DNA of 64,000 nucleotides from Gavia stellata (lineage: Eukaryota > Chordata > Aves > Gaviiformes > Gaviidae), in contig NC_082595.1 in the NCBI RefSeq assembly GCF_030936135.1, forward strand, positions 23,945,930 to 24,009,929. The letters are read 5' to 3'. Numbering within the stretch: position 1 is the stretch's first letter; each line of letters starts with the position of its first letter. Positions 1 to 11,922 of this stretch are shown piece by piece. The notes beneath the pieces were generated by a model. That model was given only the letters and a program-made list of their open reading frames with translations, was not told the origin of the DNA and ran no database searches. A program made the translations under genes and the position numbers.

Positions 1-39
1 TAACTGGTATAAGGTATATCCACATTAGCACAGCTTACA

Positions 40-706
40 GAATCACAGAATGATGGGGGTTGGAAGGGACCTCTGGAGATCATCCAGTCCAACCCCCCCG
101 CCAGAGCAGGTTCACTTAGAGCAGATTGCACAGGAATGCGTCCAGGCGAGTTTTGAATATCTCCAGAGAAGGAGACTCCACAGCCTCTCTGGGCAGCTTG
201 TTCCAGTGCTCTACCATCCTCAAAGTAAAGAAGTTCCTCCTCAAGTTTAGATGGAACTTCCTATGACCAAGTTTGTGCCCGTTACCTCTCGTCCTGTCAC
301 TGGGCACCACGGAAAAAAGACTGGCCCCATCCTCCTGGCACCCACCCCTTCAGTATTTATAAGCATTAATAAGATCCCCCCCTCAGTCTTCTCCAGACTA
401 AAAAGACCCCAATCCCTCAGCCTTTCCTCACAAGAAAGATGTTCCAGTCCCCCAATCATCTTCATAGCCCTTTGCTGCACCCTCTCCAGCAGCTCCCTGT
501 CCTTCTTGAACTTCTGTTCATCTAACCCACACTTCCTAAGCTTGCCTATGAGGATGATGGGGGAGATGGTGTCGAAAGCCCTGCTGAAGTCAAGGTAGAC
601 AACATCTACGGCCCTCCCCTCATCTCTCCATCCAGTCATGCCATCGTAGAAGGCTATCAGATTGGTCAGACATGGCTTCCCCTTGGTGAATCCATGTGGA
701 CTCACT
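40..706 (-). mobile_element. CR1 LINE fragment with internal deletion
   Basis: Non-LTR retrotransposon remnant read on the minus strand. Its 3' end lies at about position 40 (AATCACAGAATGATGG, the reverse complement of the CR1 tail). Leftward-reading translation shows the reverse-transcriptase block with HGFTKGKPCLTN and YLDFSRAFDT, then jumps to the C-terminal block ([19 protein letters not shown]). The RT middle, including the catalytic ADD region, is absent, so the copy is internally deleted as well as 5' truncated. The open frame continues across the junction at about 505-512. It is a dead element and not a host gene. Confidence 0.9.
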
Positions 707-1185
707 TATGACAATGACCCATCTTTTATTTTTTACTGAGGTGGTCTTGATGCAGGGCGTGGTCCGACTAGACCTCGACAACACCTCCAAGCTGAGAGAA
801 GTACCATCCTCACCGTTGTCCAGTTCCCCTTGCAGAGCACTGTACCTGTTTTGCAACGGCACCTGGGAAGGTGAGGTAGTCACTGGGCAGACACACCTGC
901 AGCACCTGTTGCATCAGGCAGCAACATCTTCCCATTGCCTCCCGTCCTGCAAGTCATCACATTCAGCCGGGCAGAGAGAGAACAGGGAGGTCTCTGTAGC
1001 AAGGGCTCTGTCTGCCCGCTGGGTTTCTACCATGGGAGGCAGGGTGCAACTCCAAGCACCTATCTCCCTCCCGCACTCCCTGATGGCCCTCCACCTGCTT
1101 ACTTCCTCCCTGAGCTCCATCACTAAGCGGAGGAGCTCCTCTGCCTGCACACACCTCCCACAGACGTGCTCACCACTGCCACCCA
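707..1185. other. Unassigned intergenic stretch
   Basis: No gene, repeat family or RNA is recognised. Base composition rises toward the adjacent CpG island. The open frames here are not protein-like. Confidence 0.5.
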
Positions 1186-1189
1186 ACAG

Positions 1190-1705
1190 CGGCAGGGCAC
1201 ACCCTACAGCTCCACGCCCGGGTGGCAGCGGGCTCCCACGAGAGCTCCGCCTGGGAAGCTGCATCGGAGCTGGCGCACGCAGAGCTGAGGGATGCCACGG
1301 CCTTCTGCCGAGCGGACACCCCGGCTTCCTGCCCGAGCCGGCAGGCGGTCAGCGCCCTCCCGGGAGAACCGCCGCGCGCCGCCTGCTGTGGCGCGCCCTC
1401 TTGTTCGCGCGCCCGGGGGGCCCGCCCCCGCCGCGGCGCTCCCCGGTGACGGTGACGCCCCGGGTGACACCCACTCGCCGCGTGCTTGCCCCGCGGGGCT
1501 CGCTTAGACCTGCCGCCGGCGGGGCTGGCTCCGCCCACGCCGCGTCAGCAGCCCTCCCACCGGCTGCCGGTTCCGGCGCGGGCTCCCGCCTCTCCCGGCT
1601 TCGGGAAGCCCCGGAAAGAGCCCCTTGTCAGCCTTTTTCGCCTCGGTTCCCTTCCCAGGGCGGACTGACCCGCACTGGAGCTGGTCTCCTCAGCGACGCA
1701 AAGCC
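1190..1705. promoter_or_regulatory. CpG island, orphan
   Basis: A dense GC-rich block with very frequent CpG, many CCGCCC and GGCG runs, and CRE-like GTGACGGTGACGCC near 1445. It contrasts sharply with the AT-rich DNA to its right. Vertebrate CpG islands usually mark promoters, so this may be the start of another gene or a non-coding transcript. No first exon with a convincing coding sequence is visible on either strand. The long open frames through it are a consequence of few AT-rich stop codons. Confidence 0.6.
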
Positions 1706-4700
1706 TTAGTTTGTTTTGATATGTTGGTCATTTTGGAGACGCCGAAGCAACCACCAACCTTTACCTGCAAGAACCTGAAAAGAAACGTAAAAGGAAGGGT
1801 GAACAAATGTGGGCCATGAACTTCCCTATAAAGAACTGCGACACGTAATTAGAGACTCCTGCGCCTGGGGAGTTATTTTGCCTTTCCTTTCATGATCAGT
1901 ATGGATAATTGGAAGGTCTATAGAGCAGTCTAACAAGCGCAACATATGGGAGAAGCTCACTTCAAGATTTAATTGGCTACACACTAAACAACTTCCCAAC
2001 CCGTGATGAAGAGAGCGATTCCTCCCAGCCATCAGTAGCTATCTAAAAGTGAAGCACCCTTCCCTGCAATCTGTCTAGGTTCCATCTAATGTTAGAGGGA
2101 GACCCAGGCACCCCAGAGGGACGTTCACGCTGACCCACCCAGGTGCCACTCCTGCAATAGACCAAACAAGGTCTCCTGAAGTGCGTATTCTTTCCTCCAG
2201 CTACAGCAAGAGCCCAGATGACTTCTTTAATTTATTGGCAGTGGTGCTGTAGGTGGGAGGGTGTAAGCTCCAGGGCACTGCAGGATTGTAAACGAGGGAA
2301 ATCTGACTTACGGATCAGTCAGCATAGCTGAAGAAAAAGTCTTTTGGACATACTTAAGCTCGATACTCATCTTTGATACGGCTAAAGTTACATGAAATAA
2401 ATCCTGTCATAATGACCTGTTTGTTTCTAGAAGCAATCACCTTCCTTGAAGGTACATCTGCATTCTTTCTCAGCCTTGCTATTGACACAATATTAATTTT
2501 GGGTTAACATGATTGTTACTGCGTTGTGAAGAAATGCATGTACTTGAGGAGAAAAAAACTGCTTATGTGGGCAATGTAAAGTATTTGAAATCCTTCACTT
2601 CCTCACTTCTAAGTGACTGCTTTTTGTAGATTTTAAGTAGATGACATGGTGTCCCTAAATTATGAAATTAAAAGCCTGAATGGCATTAGTCAAGCTACTA
2701 ATATTACTCAGAGGTTTCCACCTCCCTGAAGCCAGGCCTTACAGCATTCGTCTTCTCTCTGCTGCTCAGTTAGCAACACATGTAAGCAAACTAAGTGTTA
2801 GAGCAAAGACAAGTCTTTTTAACACCACAGCTCACACCAAACCTGGTAACTACAGTACCTCCCCAATTGCCACACACAGCAGAGGGGTGACAGAGGATCA
2901 GATCCAGAAAGCACCTTCCTGTCCCAACTTGATTTAAGGCCAGAAAAGCCACATTTTCAATCAGGAAGAGGAAGATGTCTAGGCTTCAAACAATCGCCCC
3001 CGGTGGAAAAAAAAAATTTAAAAACTTCGTAATATATAACTTTGTAATGCATAAAATGCAGCTGGGAGTAGCCCTTACAATCAAGCTGTAGCGTTTTTTA
3101 CAGATGAAACCAAGATGTGAGCAATACACAGTGTGCTGCTCAAGAAAGCAGTTTTCAAGGTCTCCTAAGGTCCCTTCTTCTGCTTGAACTGAAATGCGGA
3201 CACCTCCCTCTCTCTCTCTTTTTAATGGCTGCATGACTCTTTAGCAACTGCAGTTCCAACCAGCATTTAATTTTCTCTTTCTCTGGGAAATTCTGGAGTG
3301 CCTCCCTTTATATTAAATTATTGCCACTCCAGTGGAGAATAGAAGAGATCCCATTATACTATTTTTGGTTCATTAAGTTTCTAATTACTTTGCTTTTGAT
3401 ATTGAAAAGCACTAATTAATGCTTTTAATGTGTAATATTAGTAATGCCCTACGATTGAATTAATACAATTTTAAAGGAAAAATAGAAAATATTTATACCC
3501 AATGAAATATATAATAGAATTACAGGCTGAGAATAGTTATAAATTACTTAAGAGTAAAAAATTTATAGCATTGATTGCTAGTATCTCATAACCAGGCATT
3601 CTGAATCCAGAAAATTAAATTAAGATCAGTCTTTTAAAAACCACGAAACAGACGAAATAAAAAAATTCTCAGTTGAAACAATTCACAATGAAACCTCTCA
3701 AACAGCCCAAACTCCTGTCTGTTGTGCCTGAGGCTTTTTAATATTTGGCTTTAAAATCATGGGATATGTTTTCCAAATAGATTCCTCCTACATAATTACT
3801 GAAAGGCAGTATTTAATTCTTGTTTTTAAACTTGTATCCTTGTAATGACATATTTGGATAAGTATAACCACATCTCTGAGCATCCTGTGTTTATAAACAA
3901 TTCTGTGCTTGAAAATAATTATTACACCACTGCAGCATTTTCTTTTTTGCTTCACCTTTACACCCCTGATATATGCTTACAGTATGAACTTCATTTTAAC
4001 ACAGGGCTTTCTTCATCTGAGGATTTGCTTAATTTTGGTACAGCTTACCGAAAATTTCAGACAGTGAGCACTAAGAAGTGCTTGTAGAGGGTGCTACTGT
4101 ATGCTCTTCACGACGATTTGAAAAAAATATTATCAAACAAACATCACTTTCATTTTAGCTTTTTGAGGCAGATTCGCAGATACTTGAATGCAATACAAAG
4201 GCAAAAGTGGATGCCGACCGGTTACACTGGAGCAACAGCTGCACCGCAGTGCCAGGGTGGCACAAAGCAGCAGACCGTGCTAGCAAGTCTCACCCGTAAT
4301 TAGGTACTGACTTACTGACTTGGAAGGAAGGTTGTGCTGCCCAGGACACCCCCGGGGAGCCTGAGCCCCACCTCTGGCTCCCTGTAATTCCAAAACTGCT
4401 TTTGGGCTCTTCCCACAGCTCTCCCAGAGGAGAGGGGTCTGCCTCAGTGGGGAAGGCAGAGGTGCTGGAGCCCTTCCCCACACCCAGCACTGTGCTCCAG
4501 GCTGCCCAGTCCTCTGGGAATGGGGTTTCACCAGGGCCGGGTACCCCCATGGAGTGCATCAGTACCCAGCACCCAGGCACCCGTAGCTGTACAGCAGCAG
4601 GCGGTGACCGGTTCAGTTAGTACCTAGGTCTCAGGAGCCCCATTTCAGAGCTGCTGTGCTGCTGCAGCTGTGACTTCACTTGCTCCTTACCCAGCCCTAA

Positions 4701-4847
4701 CAATCAGATTTGGCAATTATTAACTTAGCTAAATAAGAACATTAGTTTTCAAATATATCTTGTCCACTAGGTTTTCAACAATCTCAACTGCATGAAACCT
4801 GACAACATCTTGTACGCCAAGGAGTCTGATTTTTCCAGCTTAGCTGG
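1706..4847. other. Intergenic DNA, no gene seen
   Basis: No gene or repeat is recognised. From about 3300 to 3900 the sequence becomes strongly AT-rich with repeated TAATTA/TTAAT words, which could be a conserved non-coding element but cannot be judged from one genome. 4320-4620 is locally GC-rich with short open frames that do not resemble known proteins. Confidence 0.5.
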
Positions 4848-4988
4848 AAGGGGTGGGTGCCAGGAGGATGGGGCCAGTCTTTTTTCTGTGGTGCCCACTG
4901 ACAGGACGAGAGGTAACGGGCACAAACTTGGTCATAGGAAGTTCCATCTAAACATGAGGAGGAACTTCTTTACTTTGAGGGTGGTGAT
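4848..4988 (+). mobile_element. CR1 LINE 3'-ORF fragment
   Basis: A short piece of the CR1 ORF2 C-terminus on the plus strand, with the family words [19 protein letters not shown] followed by [11 protein letters not shown]. It belongs to the same lineage as the copy at the left edge of the window. It stops abruptly where the LTR-type repeat begins, and the expected continuation to the CR1 tail is not found after that repeat. Confidence 0.8.
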
Positions 4989-5905
4989 ACCCCTGACCCC
5001 TCCCTTCTTCCCAGGCTTCACTTCACTCCCAAGTTCTCTACCTCCTCCCCTCCAGTGGCACAGGGGGATGGGGAATGGGGGTTGTGGTCAGTTCATCACA
5101 CCTTGTCTCTGCTGCTCCTTCCTCCTCAGGGGGAGGCCTCCTCACACCCTTCCCCTGCTCCAGCGTGGGGTCCCCCCCACGGGAGGCAGCTCTCCACGAA
5201 CTTCTCCATCGTGAGTCCTTCCCACGGGCTGCAGTTCTTCACAAACTGCTCCAGCGTGGCTGCCTTCCACGGGGTGCAGTCCTTCAGGAGCAGACGGCTC
5301 CAGCGTGGGTCCCCCGTGGGGTCACAAGTCCTGCCAGCAAACCTGCTCCAGCGTGGGCTCCTCTCTCCACGGGTCCACAGGTCCCGCCAGGAGCATGCTC
5401 CAGCGCGGCCTGCCCATGGGATCACAGACTCCTTCGGGCATCCCCCTGCTCTGCCGTGGGGTCCTCCACGCGCTGCAGGTGGATATCTGCTCCGCCGTGG
5501 ACCTCCGTGGGCTGCAGGGGGACAGCCTGCCTCACCGTGGTCTTCATCACGGGCTGCCGGGGAACCTCTGCTCAGCACCTGCAGCACCTCCTCCCCCTCC
5601 TTCTTCACTGACCTTGGTGTCTGCAGAGCTGTTTCTCTCACATACTCTCGCTCCCCTCTTCTCCGGCTGCCGTTGCGCAGTTGTTTTCCCCCTTCTTCAA
5701 TCTGTTATCCCAGAGGCGCTACCACCGTCGCTGACTGGCTCGGCCTTGGCCTTGGCCAGCGGTGGGTCTGTCTTGGAGCCGGCTGCATTGGCTCTGTCGG
5801 ACACAGGGGAAGCTTCTAGCAGCTTCTCACAGAAGCCACCCCTGTAGCCCTACCCTGCTACCAAAACTTTTCCACGCAAACCCTATACAAACATGCATCT
5901 CAGTT
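4989..5905 (-). mobile_element. Avian ERV LTR-type repeat with internal minisatellite
   Basis: A GC-rich interspersed sequence that I recognise from memory as an avian endogenous-retrovirus LTR-type repeat, oriented on the minus strand (moderate certainty; no search was run). The core is a degenerate tandem array whose unit carries a CTGCTCCAGCGTGG-like word. The flank from about 5640 to 5890 is the non-repetitive part. Open frames on both strands come from the array and are not genes. Its right boundary is approximate. Confidence 0.55.
5154..5545. repeat. Minisatellite, about 9 units of about 47 bp
   Basis: Successive units are marked by variants of CTGCTCCAGCGTGG at about 5155, 5202, 5246, 5293, 5342, 5394, 5446, 5488 and 5529. 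Spacing is 40-53 bp. Units are diverged and are separated by CACGGG-type words. The array lies within the LTR-type repeat. Confidence 0.7.
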
Positions 5906-6256
5906 CTTTTCACTTTGTAAGCTCAGTGAAAGTCTGGAGTCCTTCTCCTGTGGCTCCTCCCTTGCCTACTCTCTGCCCCCACATTCAGGCAGCATTGCTT
6001 TTGTGGGAGCCTTGAATGACCTCCTCGTAGGCAGCTCCAGCTCTCCCCTACATCTCTGTTTGCCTGTCAGGCACTTGCCACAAGTCCACTGAGCTTCTCT
6101 CCCTGAGATGTTATTGCCTCTGTCTTTTGCAGCTGTACCCTTCCCTTTCCCTTCCCTCACTCAACCAGCATGGCTTTTGGAGGTTCCTCTTTATCTCACT
6201 TGACAGACTCCAGCACAGGTGGTACGAAGGTCTGTCCTTGTCCCCTTTGTCTTCTA

Positions 6257-6963
6257 TGAATCACAGAATCATTAAGGTTGGAAAAGATCTGTGAGATCAT
6301 TAAGTCCAACCATCAACCCAACACCACCATGCCCACTAAACCATGTCCCGCAATGCCAGGTCCACACGTTCCTTGAACACCTCCAGTGATGGTGACTCCA
6401 CCACTTCCCTGGGCAGCCTGTTCCAATGCTTCACCACTCTCTCAGGAAAGAAATTTTTCCTAATATCCAGCCTAAACCTCCCCTGACGCAACTTGAGGAC
6501 ATTTCCTCTTGCCCTGTCACTTGGGGAAAAAAGACCAACACCCACCTCCCTGCAACCCCCTTTCAGATAATTGTAGAGAGTAGATGAGGTCTCCCCTCAG
6601 CCTCCTCTTCTCCAGACTGAACAACCCCACTTCCCTCAGCCGCTCCTCATAAGACTTGTGCTCCAGACCCCTCACCAGCTTCGTCACCCTTCTCTGGACA
6701 CGCTCCAGCACCTCAATGTCCTTCTTGTAGCGAGGAGCCCAAAACTGAACACAGTATTCAAGGTGTGGCCTCATCAGCGCCGAGTACAGGGGCACCATCA
6801 CTTCCCTACTCCTGCTGGCCACACTGTTTCTGATACAGGCCAGGATGCCGTTGGCCTTCTTGGCCACCTGGGCACACTGCTGGCTCATAATCAGCCAGCT
6901 GTCAACCTGTACTCCCAGGTCCTTTTCCACCAGGCAGCTTTCCAGCCACTCTTCCCCAAGCCT
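6257..6963 (-). mobile_element. CR1 LINE, 5'-truncated
   Basis: The 3' tail (ATGAATCACAGAATC on plus) is at the left. Leftward reading gives the CR1 ORF2 C-terminal region: [49 protein letters not shown], then [17 protein letters not shown]. This is the youngest-looking lineage in the window, shared with the copies at 8.7, 22.8 and 30.8 kb. It lies between genes and is not functional. Confidence 0.92.
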
Positions 6964-8713
6964 TATCTCTGGGTAATCCCAAACGCAAACATAAATTCAG
7001 CTGATGAGCAACTTAAAGATCCAATGCTTTGTTCTGATAAGTCTCTCAAGGAGAGATCAACCTGACCAAAGCTAAAAGGCTACAGTGTAGGTGTCTCCAC
7101 CTGCAACACTGTCTAGAGTCCCTTTACAGTTAATCCTATAGGAGGTATCTAAAGCAGGTCAGATGAATGGCACCCAGGAAAAACCTGTTTCTCTCCCCTA
7201 CCGAAAAAGGGAGTCCAGCGGACTGGCTCTGATGCTGATGACTGCACCATAGACACTTAAAACTTGATAAGATGAATCGCAGACCTTCTTTCCAAACACA
7301 GCCTTGCCTGCCTCTTTGATGCCTGCTCAGATAAGCCTTGCCGTCAGTTCAAGCTCAAGCTTGGCTAACCAGACCACTTCATCATGCTGGTCTTCAGTTG
7401 CTGTTCAGGCCAATGTTCACGTATGCCTACAACTGGGGGGACATCTTTGGTCCAAACCTCTCCCTGTGTCCTTATTCAGGCCATGTCTGAGCCTTGTAAG
7501 GTTTGTTCTATAAAAAATTCCTGACACAAAGCCTTTCTGTCTCCATCCATACAGGTAAGGCTCTCATCCAAGCTGTTGCCACTTTGAATTGTGCTTACTG
7601 CTGAAGCGCTTCTCCTGCCCTTAATAAATGCAGCTCTGTCCTGCACATAATCACTCTAAATGCCTCGGCAAAGGATATGGCTCTAGCTGGTCCTCTGGTG
7701 CTGCCATGCCTATCTTTGCATTTCTCCCCTAGCTTCCTACTCTGTGTCACATCAGATGAGAGCCACTTGTCTTCACTTTCAAGACCTTCCGTAGTCCACC
7801 TCAGCTCTGCCTGTCTCAGGCACGGCCTCTCTTGCGCAACAGAGTCAGTCCTGCCATCACCCATCAGCCAGTGGTATCACCTGCTCGGTACATTCTCGTA
7901 GGTAGCCCTGCGGGTGTCACGCTGCCCAGCTTGTCTGGGAGGAGCTGCCTGCACGCAGCTGCAAAACTAACACACCTTCAAAATTCCCTTTTTCCTTGCA
8001 AGAAACACTTGACAAGGGTTAGGCTTCCTTTTGTACAGGCAAATACTGCCTCACCGATGCCTCGTGACTGTGTGCACAACCTCCCCCGTTAGGTCAGGAG
8101 CCGCGCTGTCCCATGAGACTTCATTGCTTGGCACAGTGTGCTCCTTGTCCAGCATGACTGGCACTCTTACATGCTACAGATTAATAGATCTAAAATGGCA
8201 ACAGCAGCCACCGAGTCACAATCAGCATTTGCATGATAATGTAAAGAATGGTAGACTTAACCTTAAGAGGCACAGTTATAATTTAGAGATAGTGTATGCT
8301 GTTAATAGTGCTGGGAGAAATTGAATGCATTTGTCACTCCTTTGATCATCCTGCCACTTCTTAGAAGCATTGCAGATTTGTTTATTAGTATCTGAAAATG
8401 TCTTTTTTAAAGTCAAAGAGTGTTTTGACCATGTTACAATCCATACACTCAAAGGGGAAGCATTACACTTGCACTTTTCACGTCATACTTAATTTCTCTC
8501 CTTTCAGTGACTAACAGTGTAAGTTTAATTTTATGTTAACTGTGTTGGTTTTTTACATATGCTTTCTTATTGAAAATAAGATGAAAACTGCAGCTAAACA
8601 GCCTACCCCTTTAAAATCCAGAGGGACTGGGGGCAGGGGGGCAAGCAGTTATCATCAGACAAGTTTGGCATATTGGCAGGGGCTTCCTCTCCTGGAAAAG
8701 TGGAGGTGAAGAG
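6964..8713. other. Intergenic DNA, no gene seen
   Basis: No recognisable gene or repeat. Short open frames are present on both strands without family resemblance. An octamer-like ATTTGCAT occurs near 8227 in a moderately AT-rich stretch, but a single motif is not evidence of an enhancer. Confidence 0.45.
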
Positions 8714-9194
8714 AGAATCACAGAATCACAGAATCACTAAGGTTGGAAAAGACCTGTAAGATCATCCAGTCCAACCATCAACTAACACCACCATGCCCAC
8801 TAAACAATGTCCCACAATGCCTCGTCCACACGAGGAGGTTCCTTGAACACTTCCAGTGATGGTGACTCCACCACTTCCCTGGGCAGCTTATTCCAGCATT
8901 TTATCACTCTCTCAGTAAAGAAGTTTTTCCTAATATCCAGCCTGAACCTCCCCTGGTGCAACTTGAGGCCATTTCCTCTTGTCCTGTTGCTAGTCACTTG
9001 GGAGAAGAGACCAACACCCACCTCTCTGCAACCCCCTTTCAGGTAATTGTAGAGAGCAATAAGGTCTCGCCTCAGTCTCCTCTTCTCCAGGCTAAACAAC
9101 CCCAGCTCCCTCAGCTGCTCCTCATAAGACTTGTGCTCCAGACCCCTCACCAGCTTCGTTGCCCTTCTCTGGACATGCTCCAGCACCTCAATGT
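8714..9194 (-). mobile_element. CR1 LINE, 5'-truncated
   Basis: The 3' tail is at the left (AGAATCACAGAATCACAG, two tail units). Minus-strand translation covers [20 protein letters not shown] through [15 protein letters not shown] to the CR1 stop region. It belongs to the same lineage as the 6.3-kb copy and is truncated at the LEHVQRR block. Confidence 0.92.
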
Positions 9195-11560
9195 GGGTGT
9201 CTGCTAGTCATCTTCAAATCATGTGCCTTAGATGGTTTGTGTAGACTATATTCTAGAGTGCTCGGTGGAAATGTTTTATATTGAGGGTTTCTTCTTCTGA
9301 ATTTTGTGTTGAATAAATATGTGTCCTTAAAGAAACTCTGAGTCTATCAGGGAGTCCTTGCTGAGATGGGAAACAGATTAGTCCTTACTTACAAGAAGCT
9401 ATTGTTCTTAAAGACTATACAGGAATCTCAAGTAGGATTATTTAGTGTTATTACCTGGTTCTTTTTTTTTTCAGGAAAGCTTTTTGAGCATGTATTACTG
9501 TGTTGGGGGTTTAAACATTCATCTAAAAGTTTAGCTGCTTTGCTCCAAAATAATTAAATTCATTATGGATGTGCTGAAGAGGACTGGAATGCAAGAACTG
9601 GCTTATATTGTGATTTTTACTCTTGCTGTTTGTAGGGTATTTTAGGACATACATGTGGGAGTGTGAGAGAAAAGATAGGTATTAAACTGCTGGAGTGACA
9701 CTTAATAGCTCTGGTATTTTCTGGACAATTTGTAAATTGTAATGAAATTTATTTTGAATGTGATGTGCAATGAATCTCTTTGTGAAGGATACTATATGCG
9801 TTGGAGAAAAAATAGCATGAAAGTGAAAATTCTGTTAAAATGCTGAAGACCAAAATTCTCTCCTTTTGTTTTTAAAGTTGAAAACAGAAGACTTTGTCTG
9901 TTAGTTTAAACTGAGGGATGAAAAAAAAAGATGCTGCAGGCACTACTGTAAGTTCAGGGAGCTTTACTTAACTTGTGACAACAGCAAAACACTCTTGTAA
10001 AAGAAATGAGGTGGCTGCCATTTAAGTGTATTAGTGACTGCATTATGCTCTGTTGAATGTGGGAGAGCTAATGGATTTCTTTTATTCATTAATATAGAAG
10101 AAATTGAGCTCTTGGTAGCCAAAATAAAAGGAGTACCATATTCTGAACAGGCATGTGCAGATTGATTAAAAACTGTCTTCTGCATGTTGATGGAGATTTG
10201 AATACACGTGATAAAAAAGAACAAAATGTCTAGGTCTTGGCTACCTGGAGAAAAAGGTGGGGTCCTAGCAGCATCTGTTAGGTGGAAAAGGGGTTGCAAA
10301 TATCTTCTGTCATCTAATTCTTGCTCAGTATAGGAAAGTGGGACTTTGCTCATTCTTTGTACATAAACAGCGTTGCACAAGAGATACACCAGTCTGTTAC
10401 CACCATCTCATCCTAACTGAAACAACATCCAGAATATCCAAAGTCATGAACTAGGATTCAACGACCAGTAATTCACAAGTAGAGTGATACTTCTGTCTCC
10501 TAACATTGCTGATGTTCTACCTCCAAGAGGCAAAACCCGAAAGGGTAAGTATCTTGCCAAGGTGATGGTGACATGTACTTTGTGTTGTAAAGTAAATGGA
10601 GAGGTCAAAACTCAGTTTGGCAAATCAACACAAAGAACTATCACCACGACGGTTGTAAAGAATAGTTTTATACAGATAAGTACCTCCAGCTGCCCTCTCT
10701 TCAATGGTGAATGCATGAGATAGTCATGGTTTCTATTTGTAAAGAAATGCTTATTTATGCTGCCATATGGGTATTTTTTTAGCCTAAAATTTTACCTAAT
10801 GTCTAGAGCTAATACATTTTAAGTATTTTTAATTGCTAGTATTATTTCACTGAAGTCTAGCTATGTTTCTGCTTAGTTGCTGTTTAGACCTTTGCATTCA
10901 AGTAGGAACAACTGCAGTAAACTAGAGACCAGGAATCAAGCATGCCTGGAAACCTATTTACAAAATGTACAAAGTCTTCTTCTCATTGGCACTTAGCATA
11001 TTTTATGAGCAAATACTCCTGGCATAACCCCCATTCGGACTGCTGAAAGATGTTCATACAGGACCACCGCCTTCACAGACACCTCACACACTGGTACCAG
11101 GTTTAAGCTTCACTGAAATATGGTTGCATCTTCTCCTGAGTTTTCATGGACACTGCCAAGATTGTAGCTGTTGCTGAGAAAGCTGTGCTGGCAAGAGTCT
11201 GTAATGAGGTGTAAAAAAACACAAACCAAGCCTGCAGACTACTAGTGAGGAGTCTGATTTCCAGACTAAGCTTGCCGGGAGCGGAGCCCAGTGGCGAGGG
11301 ATGCTGCCCCTACCAGAGGGGCCTCGGGCCTGGGGAGGGCCGAGCGCCTCTGAAACCCATTTGCAGCAGCAATTGAGTGCCCCAAGGAGGACAGACAGCC
11401 CCTGCAATCTGAGGGACACGCTTAGGTAGGGCTGGCACAAGGAGGACAGGCAGCCTGTCCGATGAGAGGGAGACAGGAGGGAGGGCTGGCCCGAGGAGAC
11501 CATCTCCCTGCCATGGTGGGTTCCCTCTTGGTGGGACAGTGGGCAGGCCTGGCCCTACAA
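9195..11560. other. Intergenic DNA upstream of the AHCTF1 promoter
   Basis: Mostly AT-rich single-copy-looking sequence. I could not assign any open frame to a known protein, including the 141-codon one on the minus strand at 9964-10389. GC content rises from about 11280 toward the CpG island. Confidence 0.45.
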
Positions 11561-11751
11561 GCTGAGGTACTGTGGGCCAAGAGCGGGCTCTGCAGGGCAT
11601 GTGGTTTTGCTGTGGGTGGGCGTGCCCCCCGTGGGCTCAGGGATCGGCCCCCTTCCAGACTCCCCAGCGGCTGAGGTGACCGCGGGGTCCCGTGGCAAAA
11701 TGGTGCCGCCCCTACCCCCCGCTAAGAAAACAGCCGCTGTAGTAGGCCAGG

Positions 11752-11774
11752 AACTACAGTTCCCGGCGTGCCCC
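11752..11774 (+). promoter_or_regulatory. ZNF143-type site (forward)
   Basis: ACTACAGTTCCC followed by GGCGTGCC closely matches the known long ZNF143/SBS consensus, ACTACA-n-TTCCCAGCATGCC. Confidence 0.7.
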
Positions 11775-11792
11775 GCGCGAAGACGGTCCGCA

Positions 11793-11799
11793 CCGGAAG
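11793..11799 (+). promoter_or_regulatory. ETS/GABP site
   Basis: CCGGAAG core between the two ZNF143-type sites. Confidence 0.5.
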
Positions 11800-11814
11800 A
11801 AAGCCGGGGAGGGG

Positions 11815-11825
11815 ACCGGAAGCGG
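11815..11825 (+). promoter_or_regulatory. ETS/GABP site
   Basis: ACCGGAAGCGG is a strong match to the ETS consensus, 22 bp from the previous ETS core. Confidence 0.55.
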
Positions 11826-11837
11826 CTGGCGGCGCGG

Positions 11838-11859
11838 CCTGCTGGGGCACGTAGTCCGG
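11838..11859 (-). promoter_or_regulatory. ZNF143-type site (inverted)
   Basis: On the minus strand it reads GGACTACGTGCCCCAGCAGG, fitting the ACTAC...CCCAGCA core of the ZNF143 consensus. It faces the forward site about 85 bp away. Confidence 0.55.
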
Positions 11860-11900
11860 AGGCGGCCACCGCCCAGGACCGTGACTCGCGAATTTGAAAA

Positions 11901-11909
11901 TTCCCGCGG
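11901..11909 (+). promoter_or_regulatory. E2F-type site
   Basis: TTCCCGCGG matches the E2F core. A CHR-like TTTGAA lies 3 bp upstream, but not in the classic CDE-CHR order and spacing. Confidence 0.4.
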
Positions 11910-11922
11910 AAGCAGCGGCAGC

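Noticed and set aside
696..1709. 337-codon plus-strand open frame
   Set aside because: It runs from CR1 flank into the CpG island. Its length comes from GC-rich, stop-poor composition, and the product is low-complexity Pro/Ala/Arg with no family resemblance.
5055..5847. Open frames of 170-250 codons over the minisatellite
   Set aside because: They follow the repeat unit on both strands and are part of the LTR-type element, not a host gene.
11893..11909. CDE-CHR cell-cycle element
   Set aside because: TTTGAA and TTCCCGCG are adjacent but not in the CDE-4nt-CHR order, so only a generic E2F-type site is claimed.
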